Assembly: GCA_022825675.1 (NCBI GenBank)
Contig: JAJDWK010000066.1
Location: 26,183 to 90,182, forward strand
DNA: 64,000 nt
Direction: 5' to 3'
Origin: Anaerolineae bacterium
Lineage (GTDB): Bacteria > Chloroflexota > Anaerolineae > Aggregatilineales > Phototrophicaceae
Shown here: positions 8,129 to 16,965 of the stretch, one piece after another
Layout of the letters: each line of letters begins with the position of its first letter
How positions within the stretch are numbered: the first letter of the stretch is position 1
The notes under the pieces: generated by a model
Told to the model about the DNA's origin: nothing
Databases searched by the model: none
What the model saw: the letters and a program-made list of their open reading frames with translations, nothing else
Position numbers and translations under genes: made by a program

Positions 8129-9286
8129 TTATGCCTCCAGCTGCATATAATAGCGGTCGGCATGATGGGGCGAGAGGCGGAAAGCCCCCTCGGCGGTAAC
8201 CAGGAAATTGTCCGAAATCAGGAAGCCGCGGTCATTCTCCAGCACTGTACCGGGGTGATAGGACAGCACCATATTCGCCGCCAGCTCAAAATCGGGCGAG
8301 CTCATTGAGTTGGGACCATCGCTGCCATCCAGGCCGGTGCTGTGGCAGTCGGGCGTATGCTTGCCGTCTACCGGGAAGCCGCGGTCGCGCAGCGCCTTGT
8401 CGTTGGCTTGCGAAATATCGCGGAAGGTCGCGCCCGCTTTTGCCACCGCCGCCGATGCCTCCACCGCCGCCAGGTAGCCATCAAGCAGCGCCTGCGTCGC
8501 CGCCGGCAGCGGCTCAAAGGAAAAGACAGTTGTCATCTCCAGCCAATAGCCGTAAGGGGATTCGTAAACGATTTCAAAATTGATGATATCGTCCCGTCCC
8601 ATGCGCAGGTCTTTGGGTGTTGGCACCGTGTAGGGCGTGCCATCCAGCGAGAGTTTCGTCCGCCCCCAGAATGCGCCGAAAGACTTGATATAGCCCTCGA
8701 CGGCGGCGCAAACATCCCAATAGCGCGCGCCAACGCTGGCGACATCTTTGAAAATGTCCATGGCGGAATCGAGAATGGCGCCATTTTGCTGTATCGCTTC
8801 CAGCTCGAACGGGGACTTTATCTGGCGGATGGCGTTGAAGGCGTCGGTCACTTCAACCAGCTCATAACCTTCAAGCTCCTTGACAAATGCCTGATAAGTG
8901 CCCAAGCCCATCAGCTTCGCCATGTTGACCATGCCGATGCGCTTGCTGCCGGTGGCATAGGCTTTGGCGCTTTCGGCAGTGGCGGCGACAATATCTTCAT
9001 AAGGCGAGAGCACGCGCTCGGGCAGGGTGGTGGTCTCGTTGCGGCTCCAGACCGCTTGGTACGAGCTCCAGACTTGCAGCCAGGGGTAGGGGTCATCCGC
9101 GCCCAGGATGGCATAGGCGACGCCGCCCCAAAGGTGGGCATGGGTGATGTAGCGGATAGCGCCCATGCCGCCGGGCATCGCCTGCCCGGTGATGATGAGG
9201 GCGTCGAGGTCCTGCGCTTTCATCATCGCTTGCAAGCGCTTGACCCGCCGCGCCGTGTCCCGCTTTAGTGCCTCGTGCGTAAGCAT
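8129..9286 (-). CDS. M24 family (creatinase/prolidase fold) protein with atypical metal site
   Basis: 385 residues. An N-terminal creatinase-like domain (RVKRLQAMMKAQDLDALIITG) is followed by a pita-bread domain. In canonical metallo-M24 peptidases two Asp ligands lie in a DxG...D motif; here the matching stretch reads NFEIVYESPYGYWLEMTTVF, with no Asp in it, although CHSTGLDGSDGPN and TAEGAFRLSP partly match the later ligands. It may be a metal-independent hydrolase of the creatinase kind, or inactive. It lies 57 bases upstream of the MmgE/PrpD gene. Confidence 0.8.
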   Translation of the reverse strand: MLTHEALKRDTARRVKRLQAMMKAQDLDALIITGQAMPGGMGAIRYITHAHLWGGVAYAILGADDPYPWLQVWSSYQAVWSRNETTTLPERVLSPYEDIVAATAESAKAYATGSKRIGMVNMAKLMGLGTYQAFVKELEGYELVEVTDAFNAIRQIKSPFELEAIQQNGAILDSAMDIFKDVASVGARYWDVCAAVEGYIKSFGAFWGRTKLSLDGTPYTVPTPKDLRMGRDDIINFEIVYESPYGYWLEMTTVFSFEPLPAATQALLDGYLAAVEASAAVAKAGATFRDISQANDKALRDRGFPVDGKHTPDCHSTGLDGSDGPNSMSSPDFELAANMVLSYHPGTVLENDRGFLISDNFLVTAEGAFRLSPHHADRYYMQLEA

Positions 9287-9365
9287 TCACTTCCTCCTCA
9301 TAATTTCTAATCGTAGGCTTGGGTAAACTTACATGCGCTTTAACTTGCTCAACAATCTCTGTATG

Positions 9366-9518
9366 TGCAAGTAAGTAATGCGACAATCGAATGGTTGCTG
9401 AGCGGTCAGCACACATCCCTTACCACCGAGAGCACAGAGTGAAATTGAGGACATCAAGTATAAGGATAAATAGGCTTTCTCATGTTTTTCTCGGTGTACC
9501 TCGGTGTACTCGGTGGTA
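9366..9518. repeat. Intergenic repeat remnant: family B end plus family A hairpin module
   Basis: The 300-base gap between the M24 and MFS genes holds no gene. TGCAAGTAAGTAATGCGA (9366-9383) matches the ends of the element at 63772-64000. From 9421 to 9518 a stretch with ends TACCACCGAG and CTCGGTGGTA (inverted) resembles the inner half of the element at 35327-35591. Outer ends of that family are missing, so this looks like a decayed copy. Confidence 0.6.
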
Positions 9519-9586
9519 AAAATCCTTGTCGTATCTTCGCTAGAAGTCCTCTAGTTATTTGCGTTTACTTCTGTACTAAAGCTGCA

Positions 9587-10807
9587 CTAAAGCCGCAGCA
9601 AGGGCGAGCGCGCCGCCAGCATAAACAGGCAGGCGAGCGTAACGCAGCCGCCGGCCGCCGCGAAGACAAGCGCGATGCCATGCCGCTCGGCGACCGCCCC
9701 CGCCAGCAAGGCGCTTAGCGGTATCAAACCCCAGACCATGCCCCAAAGGCTCATCATGCGCCCGCGCAGGTCATCGGGCAGCAAGGTCAGCAGCAGCGCG
9801 TTAATCAAAGTGAGGAAGATGCCAGAAAAGACGCCGACCATAAATATGAGCGCCCAGGCGAGCAGCGGGTCGGTCATGAAGGCGAAGAGCGCCAAGCTCA
9901 CGCCAAAGAGCGCCGAAAATATCAGCACCGCCAGCCCCTTGGGATAGACATCGCCCACCAGCGCCACCGCAAAGCCAGACAGCGCCGAGCCGAGGCTGGC
10001 GCTGCCGACAAGCAGCCCCAAAAGCGCCGGACCTTCACCCAGGACTTCATCGACGAAGATGGGCATCAGCTTTTGATAGGGCATGCCGATTGGCACAAAT
10101 ACCAGCGCCAAAAGCGTCAAAGCGAAGAGCGCGCGGTTCCGCCGCAGGTAGGCGATGACTTCGCCATAGCTCTGCCACAGGCTGGCGCGGCGCGCGGATT
10201 TGCGTTTGGGCAGCGGCAGGAAATGCGTCGCTTTGAAATAGATGCCAGCGCCGATGGCGAAGAGCGCCGTCTGCACCACCAGCGTGAAGGCGAAGTTCGT
10301 AAGATCGAGCAAAGCGCCCGCCAGGACGGGTCCAAAAAAGCCCATCAAGCGCGTGCCGGAATAACTCAAAGTGGTGGCGTTGAAGACCATTTCTTCCGGC
10401 ACCAGGTTGGGCAAAAGCGCCATGCGCGCCGGCGCGTAAAAGGTGAAACTCGTGCCGAGCATCAGCGAAGCCGCCAGCAGTGCCGGCGGGCTGGCGCCCC
10501 CCGCCGCCGCCAGCAGCGCCAGCGCCGCCGATGCCAGCAGCGCCGCGCCCAACGCCCCCTGGATGAGCCATTGCCGCTTCAAACGGTCGGCGACTATGCC
10601 CGAAAATGGCGCCGCCAGCAGCAGCGGCAAGCCATACATAAAGGCGACCAGCCCCACCTGAAAGGCGGAGCCCGTCACTTCCAGCATCTGCCAGCCCAGC
10701 GCCACCGCCTGCAGCAAATAGGTGATATGCACCAGCACATTGGCGACCCAATACCAGCGGTATTCCTGAACGCGGAAGCTGCTGCGGTTGACAAGAGCGA
10801 GCATCAT
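9587..10807 (-). CDS. MFS transporter (enterobactin-exporter-like group)
   Basis: 406 residues, about twelve hydrophobic segments. It has the loop 2-3 motif GIVADRLKRQWLI and a second, shorter copy near LPDDLRGRMMSLWG, both typical of drug or metabolite exporters of this group. It begins 54 bases after the stop of the aspartoacylase-like gene (10862-11845) on the same strand, so it may export or import a product of that block. The substrate is unknown. The repeat remnant at 9366-9518 lies just beyond its 3' end. Confidence 0.85.
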   Translation of the reverse strand: MMLALVNRSSFRVQEYRWYWVANVLVHITYLLQAVALGWQMLEVTGSAFQVGLVAFMYGLPLLLAAPFSGIVADRLKRQWLIQGALGAALLASAALALLAAAGGASPPALLAASLMLGTSFTFYAPARMALLPNLVPEEMVFNATTLSYSGTRLMGFFGPVLAGALLDLTNFAFTLVVQTALFAIGAGIYFKATHFLPLPKRKSARRASLWQSYGEVIAYLRRNRALFALTLLALVFVPIGMPYQKLMPIFVDEVLGEGPALLGLLVGSASLGSALSGFAVALVGDVYPKGLAVLIFSALFGVSLALFAFMTDPLLAWALIFMVGVFSGIFLTLINALLLTLLPDDLRGRMMSLWGMVWGLIPLSALLAGAVAERHGIALVFAAAGGCVTLACLFMLAARSPLLRL

Positions 10808-10861
10808 GCGCCCGATTCCTCCAAGCCCTTCGCCGCTAACATAAGGGCTGCATTCTGACGG

Positions 10862-11845
10862 CTATGCGAGCGGGATCTCTTCCACCAAGTCGCCCAATAT
10901 CGCCAGCGCGGCATCTTCCAGCGGCACGGGCCAGGACGCGCCGCCATGCACCACGATGCCTGCGCGCGGCGCGCGGATTTCTTGTAAAGTCTCGCCCGAG
11001 AAGGGATGCCGCACATAGCCGAGCACAGCGCCCGCCGCGACTTGCTTGCCGCGCAGGCGCTTGTCCATAAAGGTGAAGCCGCGGGCGCCGCTGGGCTTGA
11101 GCGTCGTGTGGCGCTGGATGACGCTGACAGCGCTGACATCGCTTTCGAGCTCGCCATCCAGCATATCGAGGTGGCGCATGGCGTTCAGCACGGCATTGCG
11201 CATCCGCCCCAGGTCGCGGTCGCGATAATCGCGCAAGCCCGGTCCGCCGCCAATATACGCGGTAACGGTCTTGATGCCATCGCTGGCGGCTTCTTTCGCC
11301 ATTGAATTGTCGACGCTGCGGTTGAGCAGAACATGCGGCAAGCCCAGCGCAATCGCCAGCGCCTTTGACCCGGCGACATCGCCTTGCCCATAGACGCCGG
11401 CGAAGTGGTGATAGCCCCATTGCGAGCCGGTGCGGATGTCAATGAAGGCCTCAGCCTGGGCAATCGCCGCCTGGTAATAAGCCTCAATCAACTGTTCGCT
11501 GACGCTGCCCTCGGCATTGCCGCGCCCGATTTGATTCAAATGGCGGTCGTCCCAGGCGCTTTTGACGCGGGCGAATTCAAAGCCGGATGTATTCATCAGC
11601 GGCGCCAGCACCAAGGTGCCGCGCATCGCGGCGGGGTCAAGCTCTTTGACGATATGCGGCAGGATGAGCGCCGGCTCGATTTCCAGCCCGCTGGCGCCCG
11701 CTTGCACAACCAGCGTCGCGCCCTCAGCAGCGCCATTGACGATATGCAGCGGGATATGCACCGGGAACTGCCCATGCGTCACGCCCACCGAAAAGAAGCC
11801 ATAGGCTTTTGTGCCGGGCGCGGCTTCGATATTTCCTAATTTCAT
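10862..11845 (-). CDS. Succinylglutamate desuccinylase/aspartoacylase-like protein lacking catalytic residues
   Basis: 327 residues, full length for the family, with the fold signatures RGTLVLAPLMNTSGFE and a C-terminal beta domain. The zinc site is broken: the GxHGxE motif reads GASGLE (S52 in place of His, E55 kept), the second His motif reads IDIRTG (R138), and the catalytic Glu position reads TAYIGGG (Y197). The neighbour at 11943-12980 keeps all of them. This protein is probably not a hydrolase; it may be a partner subunit, a binding protein or a drifting duplicate. The ORF is otherwise intact. Confidence 0.8.
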   Translation of the reverse strand: MKLGNIEAAPGTKAYGFFSVGVTHGQFPVHIPLHIVNGAAEGATLVVQAGASGLEIEPALILPHIVKELDPAAMRGTLVLAPLMNTSGFEFARVKSAWDDRHLNQIGRGNAEGSVSEQLIEAYYQAAIAQAEAFIDIRTGSQWGYHHFAGVYGQGDVAGSKALAIALGLPHVLLNRSVDNSMAKEAASDGIKTVTAYIGGGPGLRDYRDRDLGRMRNAVLNAMRHLDMLDGELESDVSAVSVIQRHTTLKPSGARGFTFMDKRLRGKQVAAGAVLGYVRHPFSGETLQEIRAPRAGIVVHGGASWPVPLEDAALAILGDLVEEIPLA

Positions 11846-11868
11846 GTCTTTTCTCCTTTAAATTCAAG

Positions 11869-11942
11869 CCCTCCCCATTTGCTCCGCCCTGTTCACACGG
11901 GGAATTGTGTACCCCTCCCCTCATTTTGGGGCGGAGGGGGGA
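11869..11942. repeat. C/G-rich palindromic intergenic repeat
   Basis: CCCTCCCC, then CTCCGCCC, then CCCCTCATTTTGGGGCGGAG. The CTCATTTTGGGG core recurs at 31257-31270 and 63909-63920. It fills the gap between the two aspartoacylase-like genes. Confidence 0.55.
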
Positions 11943-12980
11943 TTAATCAAAGCGCACGGACAGGTCCATGACGCGGCGGTCCTCCACGCGGTCGATGCTG
12001 CCGAGGATGCCGATGGAAGTCGCGCCGACAGTGGGCCATTCCTGCCCGCTGGGGATGACGATGCCGTCTTTGGGCGTCGGCATCTCCGCCAGCAGCTCGC
12101 CGGTATAGGGGTCGACCAGCCGCCCATAGACATCGCCCGCTTTGAGCGCGTCTTTGAACTTGCGGTCGCGGATGAACAAGCCATCCACTGGCGGCTTCCA
12201 GATGACGACGCCGGCGTTATACACCGTGCAGAGGGGACCATCGGCTTCCAGCTCGCCAGCCGCCATGCCCATCGCTTTCAAAATGTTCCAGATGCCGCGC
12301 AAGGCATCGCGCACATTGTCTTCGCCATTTTTGAACCAGCCGGTGCCGCCGCCAAATTCCAGCGTGAGGTGCAGGGTATCCGCCTCTTCAATGGCGACTT
12401 TGGATGCGCCGCTGCCAAAGGTGCCCGGCGGGAAGAAGGCCGCCTGGTCAAGCCCAAAAGCGACCACCAGCTTGCGCCGCCGCTCTTCCATCAGCGTCAG
12501 GTTGTTCGGGTCTTTCTCGGCGGTGAAAAGCACATAACGCTCGTAGGCGGTGCGGGCGCCAGCGTGAAAATCGATGAGCACTTCGGCTTGGGCGATGGCT
12601 TCCTGGAAATAAATATGCGCGATTTGGTCGGAGGCGCTGCCGCCAGCATTGCCGGGGAACTGGCGGCTGATGTCTTTGTCATCAATGCTGGAGCCGCGCT
12701 CGCCCAGCTCGAAGCCGGCGCGGTTGACGACCGGCACGGCGATGACATTGCCGCGGATGGCGGCGGGGTCGGCCGCGGCGACAAAATCCAAAATCGCTAT
12801 CGAGCCGATGACCTCCGCGCCATGTATCGCGCCTTGCAGCATCAAGGTGGGTCCCGGTTCGGCACCCGCGATGAGATGCACCGGGATATCCAAATTCATG
12901 CCCGAGCGCGATTGCGCCGTCTTTAAATAGCCGAAAGTCTTTTCGCCCGCGTTTGCGGATAAGTTTCCTACTTGTAGCAT
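11943..12980 (-). CDS. Succinylglutamate desuccinylase/aspartoacylase family zinc hydrolase
   Basis: 345 residues from the ATG at 12980, which follows AAAGGAG; a longer frame upstream has no site. The catalytic set of this carboxypeptidase-fold family is intact: GAIHGAE (H53, E56), LIDFHAG (H139) and LTLEFGGG (E208). It should remove an acyl group from an N-acylated amino acid or a related amide. A degenerate paralogue lies directly downstream and an S9 peptidase upstream, so the block may process acylated peptides or amino acids brought in by the importer. Confidence 0.87.
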   Translation of the reverse strand: MLQVGNLSANAGEKTFGYLKTAQSRSGMNLDIPVHLIAGAEPGPTLMLQGAIHGAEVIGSIAILDFVAAADPAAIRGNVIAVPVVNRAGFELGERGSSIDDKDISRQFPGNAGGSASDQIAHIYFQEAIAQAEVLIDFHAGARTAYERYVLFTAEKDPNNLTLMEERRRKLVVAFGLDQAAFFPPGTFGSGASKVAIEEADTLHLTLEFGGGTGWFKNGEDNVRDALRGIWNILKAMGMAAGELEADGPLCTVYNAGVVIWKPPVDGLFIRDRKFKDALKAGDVYGRLVDPYTGELLAEMPTPKDGIVIPSGQEWPTVGATSIGILGSIDRVEDRRVMDLSVRFD

Positions 12981-13043
12981 GGAATTTCTCCTTTGTGGGC
13001 GACATGCCATGCCGCCTCTAACGATTTCAAAAAAATGAGGCAA

Positions 13044-15065
13044 TCAGCGCGGCGGCAGCAGCGCCGCCTCCGTGCCCAAATAGCGTTGGAACCAGCCGAG
13101 GATGCGGCGCTGGCGTTCGATGCGGTTGCCGGGGCGTCCACCGCGGGACAAACCGTGATTTTCGCCCTCGAAGATGACCAGCTCCACCGGTTTGCCACGC
13201 CAGCGCAAAGCGGCAAACATCTGCTCCGCTTGTTCCAAAGCGCAGCGGTAATCTTCATCGCTGTGGATGATGAGCAGCGGCGTGTTGACCTTGTCGATAT
13301 AGGCGATGGGCGATTGCGCCCAACTGCTGTGTAAGTCGCGCCAGGGGTCGGTGCGTGTCTCGCCGCCAGTGCATTCGGGACCAATATCCGAAGTGCCAAA
13401 GAAGCTGATTTGGTTGGCGATGGAGCGCTGTGTAACCGCCGCGGCGAAGCGGTCGGTATGCCCGACGACCCAGTTGGTCATGAAGCCACCGCAGCTGCCG
13501 CCGGTAACGCCCATGCGCGCGCCATCAATATAGGGGCGGGCGACAAGCTCATCGACGCCCAGCATTATCTCATCGTATTCCGCGCCGCCCTGGTCGCCCT
13601 CGGAGGCTTTTGTCCAGGCTTGACCATAGCCGGCGGTGGTCCCGCGCTGATTAAAATAGGCGACCGTATAGCCGGCGGCGGCATACACTTGGAATTCGTG
13701 ATTAAAATCCCAGCCGAACATCGAGCAATGCACATATTGGATATGCGGGTAGGCTTTGCCCGGCGCGAAGTCCAGTGGCTTGATGAGCCAGGCATGCACT
13801 TTGACGCCATCAACGCCGTCATACCAATAACTCTCGGGCGGCGACAGCGCGACATCGCGCAGCCAGGGGTTGAGGTCGGTAAGCCGGCGGGATTTCCCGC
13901 CCTGCCAAATATACAGCTCGCCCGGGTTCGCCGGGTTCGCTTGCCCATAGGCGGCGACATCACCGAGGGCGGGGCTGTATTCAAAAGTGACGCTCTCGCC
14001 GCTGATGAGGCGCGTGTATTGCCCCTCGGTGTCGATGCGATAGAGATTGACCGCCCCCTGCTCCGTCAGCAGGAAATAAATCCAACGGTCGCCGGGCGCC
14101 CATTTGACCGTCACATTGGATAAGCCGACGCGCTGGTCGGCAACGGCGTAATTGCCGACTTCTTCGTCAATATCCTCACCGAGCTTCCAGGCGCGGCGCT
14201 GCGCCACATCCGCCAGGTGCGGCTGCCAAAAATTGCGCCGATTTACCGGCGGCGCGTGATTGTGCCCGGCAAAAGCGATATAGGCGTCATCCGCGCCCCA
14301 AACGGGGCTGACGGCGGTGCCCTGCCAAGCGGGCAGCAGCGGCTCCGGCGCGCCATCGGGGCAGTCGCAGACAAATATCTGCCCATAACCGAGCGGCGTA
14401 TTCTGCTCGCGCGCCATGCCGACAAATGCCAGCCGCGCGCCATGGTTGCTCCACTTGGGCTGGGAATAATCGCATTCGCTGCGTGTGATTTGCGCGAAAT
14501 CGCCCGTATTCAAATCCAGCGTCCACACTTGACAGTAGCGGTCATGCACCCAGCCGATGCCATCCTGCTTGTAACGCAGGCGGCGCACCACTTTCAGTGT
14601 CGGCTGCGGGATGCCGGGGGCGGCGCCGCGGTCGTCGGGGTGGCGCAGCGGCGTCCAGCGCAAGCCGACCAGCTTCCTGCCATCGGCGGAAAAATCGAGG
14701 CTGCTCATCGCCATGCCGGCAGTGGGGAAAACTGCCGTGCTGCCAGCCGCCAGGTCAAAAACGCAAATGGCATCGCCCGCGGCATCACGGTAGCTGTAGG
14801 CGAGCTGACTGCTGTCACGGCTCCAGGCGATGGACGAGGCTTGACAATCGCCCGCGGTCAGGCGGCGGGCGGCATCGTCAGCCAAATCGTGCAGGTAGAG
14901 CTGGGTGATGTAGCCGTTGCTGGCGGCATCGGGGCGGCGGATGGTGTAGGCGATTTGGCTGGCGTCCGGCGCGATGGCGATTTCGGCGAGCCAGCGAAAC
15001 TGCATCAAGTCCTCGGGGATAAGCCCGCGCCGCCGCTTCACAAAAATGCTGTCGATTGCTGTCAT
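13044..15065 (-). CDS. S9 family (acylaminoacyl/prolyl oligopeptidase-type) serine peptidase
   Basis: 673 residues. The first two thirds form a WD40-like beta-propeller (repeats around IAYTIRRPD, QIARSECDYSQPKWSNHGARLAFVG without a signal peptide). The C-terminal alpha/beta hydrolase has the nucleophile in TGGSCGGFMTNW, the Asp in IHSDEDYRC and the His in GENHGLSRGG. With no signal peptide it should act in the cytoplasm on short peptides, perhaps from the ABC importer downstream. The start at 15065 follows AAGGGA. Confidence 0.9.
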   Translation of the reverse strand: MTAIDSIFVKRRRGLIPEDLMQFRWLAEIAIAPDASQIAYTIRRPDAASNGYITQLYLHDLADDAARRLTAGDCQASSIAWSRDSSQLAYSYRDAAGDAICVFDLAAGSTAVFPTAGMAMSSLDFSADGRKLVGLRWTPLRHPDDRGAAPGIPQPTLKVVRRLRYKQDGIGWVHDRYCQVWTLDLNTGDFAQITRSECDYSQPKWSNHGARLAFVGMAREQNTPLGYGQIFVCDCPDGAPEPLLPAWQGTAVSPVWGADDAYIAFAGHNHAPPVNRRNFWQPHLADVAQRRAWKLGEDIDEEVGNYAVADQRVGLSNVTVKWAPGDRWIYFLLTEQGAVNLYRIDTEGQYTRLISGESVTFEYSPALGDVAAYGQANPANPGELYIWQGGKSRRLTDLNPWLRDVALSPPESYWYDGVDGVKVHAWLIKPLDFAPGKAYPHIQYVHCSMFGWDFNHEFQVYAAAGYTVAYFNQRGTTAGYGQAWTKASEGDQGGAEYDEIMLGVDELVARPYIDGARMGVTGGSCGGFMTNWVVGHTDRFAAAVTQRSIANQISFFGTSDIGPECTGGETRTDPWRDLHSSWAQSPIAYIDKVNTPLLIIHSDEDYRCALEQAEQMFAALRWRGKPVELVIFEGENHGLSRGGRPGNRIERQRRILGWFQRYLGTEAALLPPR

Positions 15066-15146
15066 ATACTGTCCCTTAACAACTTATTTCTCCTGTCTAT
15101 TTGTTACTGTTCTTGCGCTAGCGCCCCCGTTTTCCTGTGCCGCGGC

Positions 15147-16214
15147 TTATAATGCACAGCTGATGCCGATATCAGCCGCCAGCCGCCGCAGTTCCAGCAC
15201 TGTCTCGCGGGAGACGGGGATGCCGCTTTGGCTGCGCTCTTGCATGCGGCGGAATTCCACCTCGCCCGGCAGCAGAACCGGGCGCGCGCCATCGATAGGC
15301 GGCGCGCCTTTGACTTGCGCCAGCAGCGCTTCCAGGCGCTGAGAGAAAGCCTCAGCGCCCAGCATCGCGCCGGGGTCAATAGCTATCAGCATGTGCCCGA
15401 CATCGAAGTTGCTATCGTCCTGAAACACATCCAGCCCGAAGAGCGCGCCCGTCATCACGCCGGCGAGCGCATCAGTGAAGAGGCTCAAGCCATAGCCTTT
15501 GTAGTCGCCGATGGGCAGCAGCGGACCCTGCATCGCCGCCATGGGGTCGGTGGTGTTTTCCCCCGCCGGCGTCAGCGCCCAGTTTTCTGGCATCGCGCGC
15601 TTTTCGCGGGCGTACCAGCGCATCATGCCTTTGCCCGACATTGTCAGCGCCATATCCAGCACGATGGCATGCCCCTCGCCGCGCGGGATGGCGATGCCCC
15701 AGGGGTTGGTGCCCAGCACCGCCTTCGCCGAGCCCCAGGGCGCCATTTCCGCCGCGGCATTGGTGCTGGACCAGCCGATATAGCCGGCTTTGGCGGCGGT
15801 CAACGCGTGATAGCCGGCGATGCCGAAGTGGTTGCTGTGGCAAACGCCGACCATGGCGATGCCGCTGCGCCCGGCAAGGTCGATCGCGCGCGTCATCGCG
15901 CGGTGGGCGGCGACATAGCCGAAGCCCTTCGCCGCATCCAGCAGGGCAAAAGCGGGACCTTCCTTCAGCCAAGCCATCGGCGCATTCGGCACGATGCCGC
16001 CATTTTGTAAGCGCCGATGATAGCGGAAGAGCTTCTCCAAGCCTTGCCCCTGCCCCGGGTGCCACCATTGCGACGCCGTCATCAAACCATCGCTGACGAT
16101 GGCGGCTTCTTCGGCAGTCGCGCCCAGCGCCTGCAGGAAGCGCGCGGCGAAGTCGCTTAAAGTATGCAGCGGGTAATGCTCAACCAGCGATGCGTCCTGA
16201 ATGTCGTATGCCAC
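15147..16214 (-). CDS. Malate/L-lactate dehydrogenase family (Ldh2) oxidoreductase
   Basis: 355 residues with the Ldh2 hallmarks: MVGVCHSNHFGIAGYHA holding the catalytic His, GTNPWGIAIPRGE, and DYKGYGLSLFTDALAG. The family reduces or oxidises 2-keto/2-hydroxy acids and imino acids with NAD(P), not by a Rossmann fold. It follows the SDR gene by seven bases on the same strand and precedes the S9 peptidase. It could reduce a keto acid produced from the catabolised amino acid; the exact substrate is unknown. Confidence 0.9.
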   Translation of the reverse strand: MAYDIQDASLVEHYPLHTLSDFAARFLQALGATAEEAAIVSDGLMTASQWWHPGQGQGLEKLFRYHRRLQNGGIVPNAPMAWLKEGPAFALLDAAKGFGYVAAHRAMTRAIDLAGRSGIAMVGVCHSNHFGIAGYHALTAAKAGYIGWSSTNAAAEMAPWGSAKAVLGTNPWGIAIPRGEGHAIVLDMALTMSGKGMMRWYAREKRAMPENWALTPAGENTTDPMAAMQGPLLPIGDYKGYGLSLFTDALAGVMTGALFGLDVFQDDSNFDVGHMLIAIDPGAMLGAEAFSQRLEALLAQVKGAPPIDGARPVLLPGEVEFRRMQERSQSGIPVSRETVLELRRLAADIGISCAL

Positions 16215-16221
16215 GGCTCAC

Positions 16222-16944
16222 CTACATAAAAGGCTGTTGGATGGGGTTCAGCACCGCTTCGTTGACGACGAACTCGAGCGGCGCTGTCAGGATTTGCCCG
16301 ATCATCTCGGCGACAACAGCGGGGTCCATGCTTTCGCCGCGCGGCAAGACGCCGATGGGCGCGCCGCGCCAGCCAGTGTCCATGCCGCCGGGATAGAGGA
16401 TGGTGGCGCGGATAGTGTGCGCTTTGCCCGCTTGAGCGATGGCGTAATGCAAGCCGCTCAAGCCGAATTTGGACGCGCCATAAGCCGGGCTGCCGCCGCC
16501 GCGCAAGCCAGCGGTGCCGGATATGGTAATCACGCTGGCGCCATCAGCGGCGATGAGCGCCTCCCACAGCGCCCGCGTCAGATAAAATACGCCGGACAAA
16601 TTGCTGCCGATTACGGCGTCCCAATCGTCAAATGCCGTCTCGGCGAAGCTGCGCGGCGCCGGGATGCCAGCGTTGTTGACCAGGATATGCACTGCCCCAA
16701 ACTCCGCCTGGACGCGCTGGGCAGCGGCGGCAACCTGCGCCGGGATGGCGAGGTCGCAGGGCAATACAAAGGCGCTGCCGCCGGCGTTTTCGATGGCGGC
16801 GGCAGCAGCGCGCAGGGGCGCTTCTCGCCGCGCCAACAGGATGACTGTTGCGCCCAACCCCGCCAGATGTTCCGCTGTCGCCCGTCCCAGCCCATGGCTG
16901 GCGCCAGTTACGACCGCTGTTTTTTCCGCCAATGGCTTGTTCAT
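16222..16944 (-). CDS. Short-chain dehydrogenase/reductase
   Basis: 240 residues of classical SDR type. The nucleotide-binding motif is TGASHGLG, NNAG follows, and the catalytic YxxxK reads YGASK after a Ser in ITISG. Cofactor preference is not certain: the residues after strand 2 (LLARREAPL) contain Arg, which fits NADP. It is the first gene of the Ldh2-S9 block and begins 21 bases after the end of the membrane-protein gene. Confidence 0.9.
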   Translation of the reverse strand: MNKPLAEKTAVVTGASHGLGRATAEHLAGLGATVILLARREAPLRAAAAAIENAGGSAFVLPCDLAIPAQVAAAAQRVQAEFGAVHILVNNAGIPAPRSFAETAFDDWDAVIGSNLSGVFYLTRALWEALIAADGASVITISGTAGLRGGGSPAYGASKFGLSGLHYAIAQAGKAHTIRATILYPGGMDTGWRGAPIGVLPRGESMDPAVVAEMIGQILTAPLEFVVNEAVLNPIQQPFM

Positions 16945-16965
16945 ATAAACCCTCGCATTCCCGTC

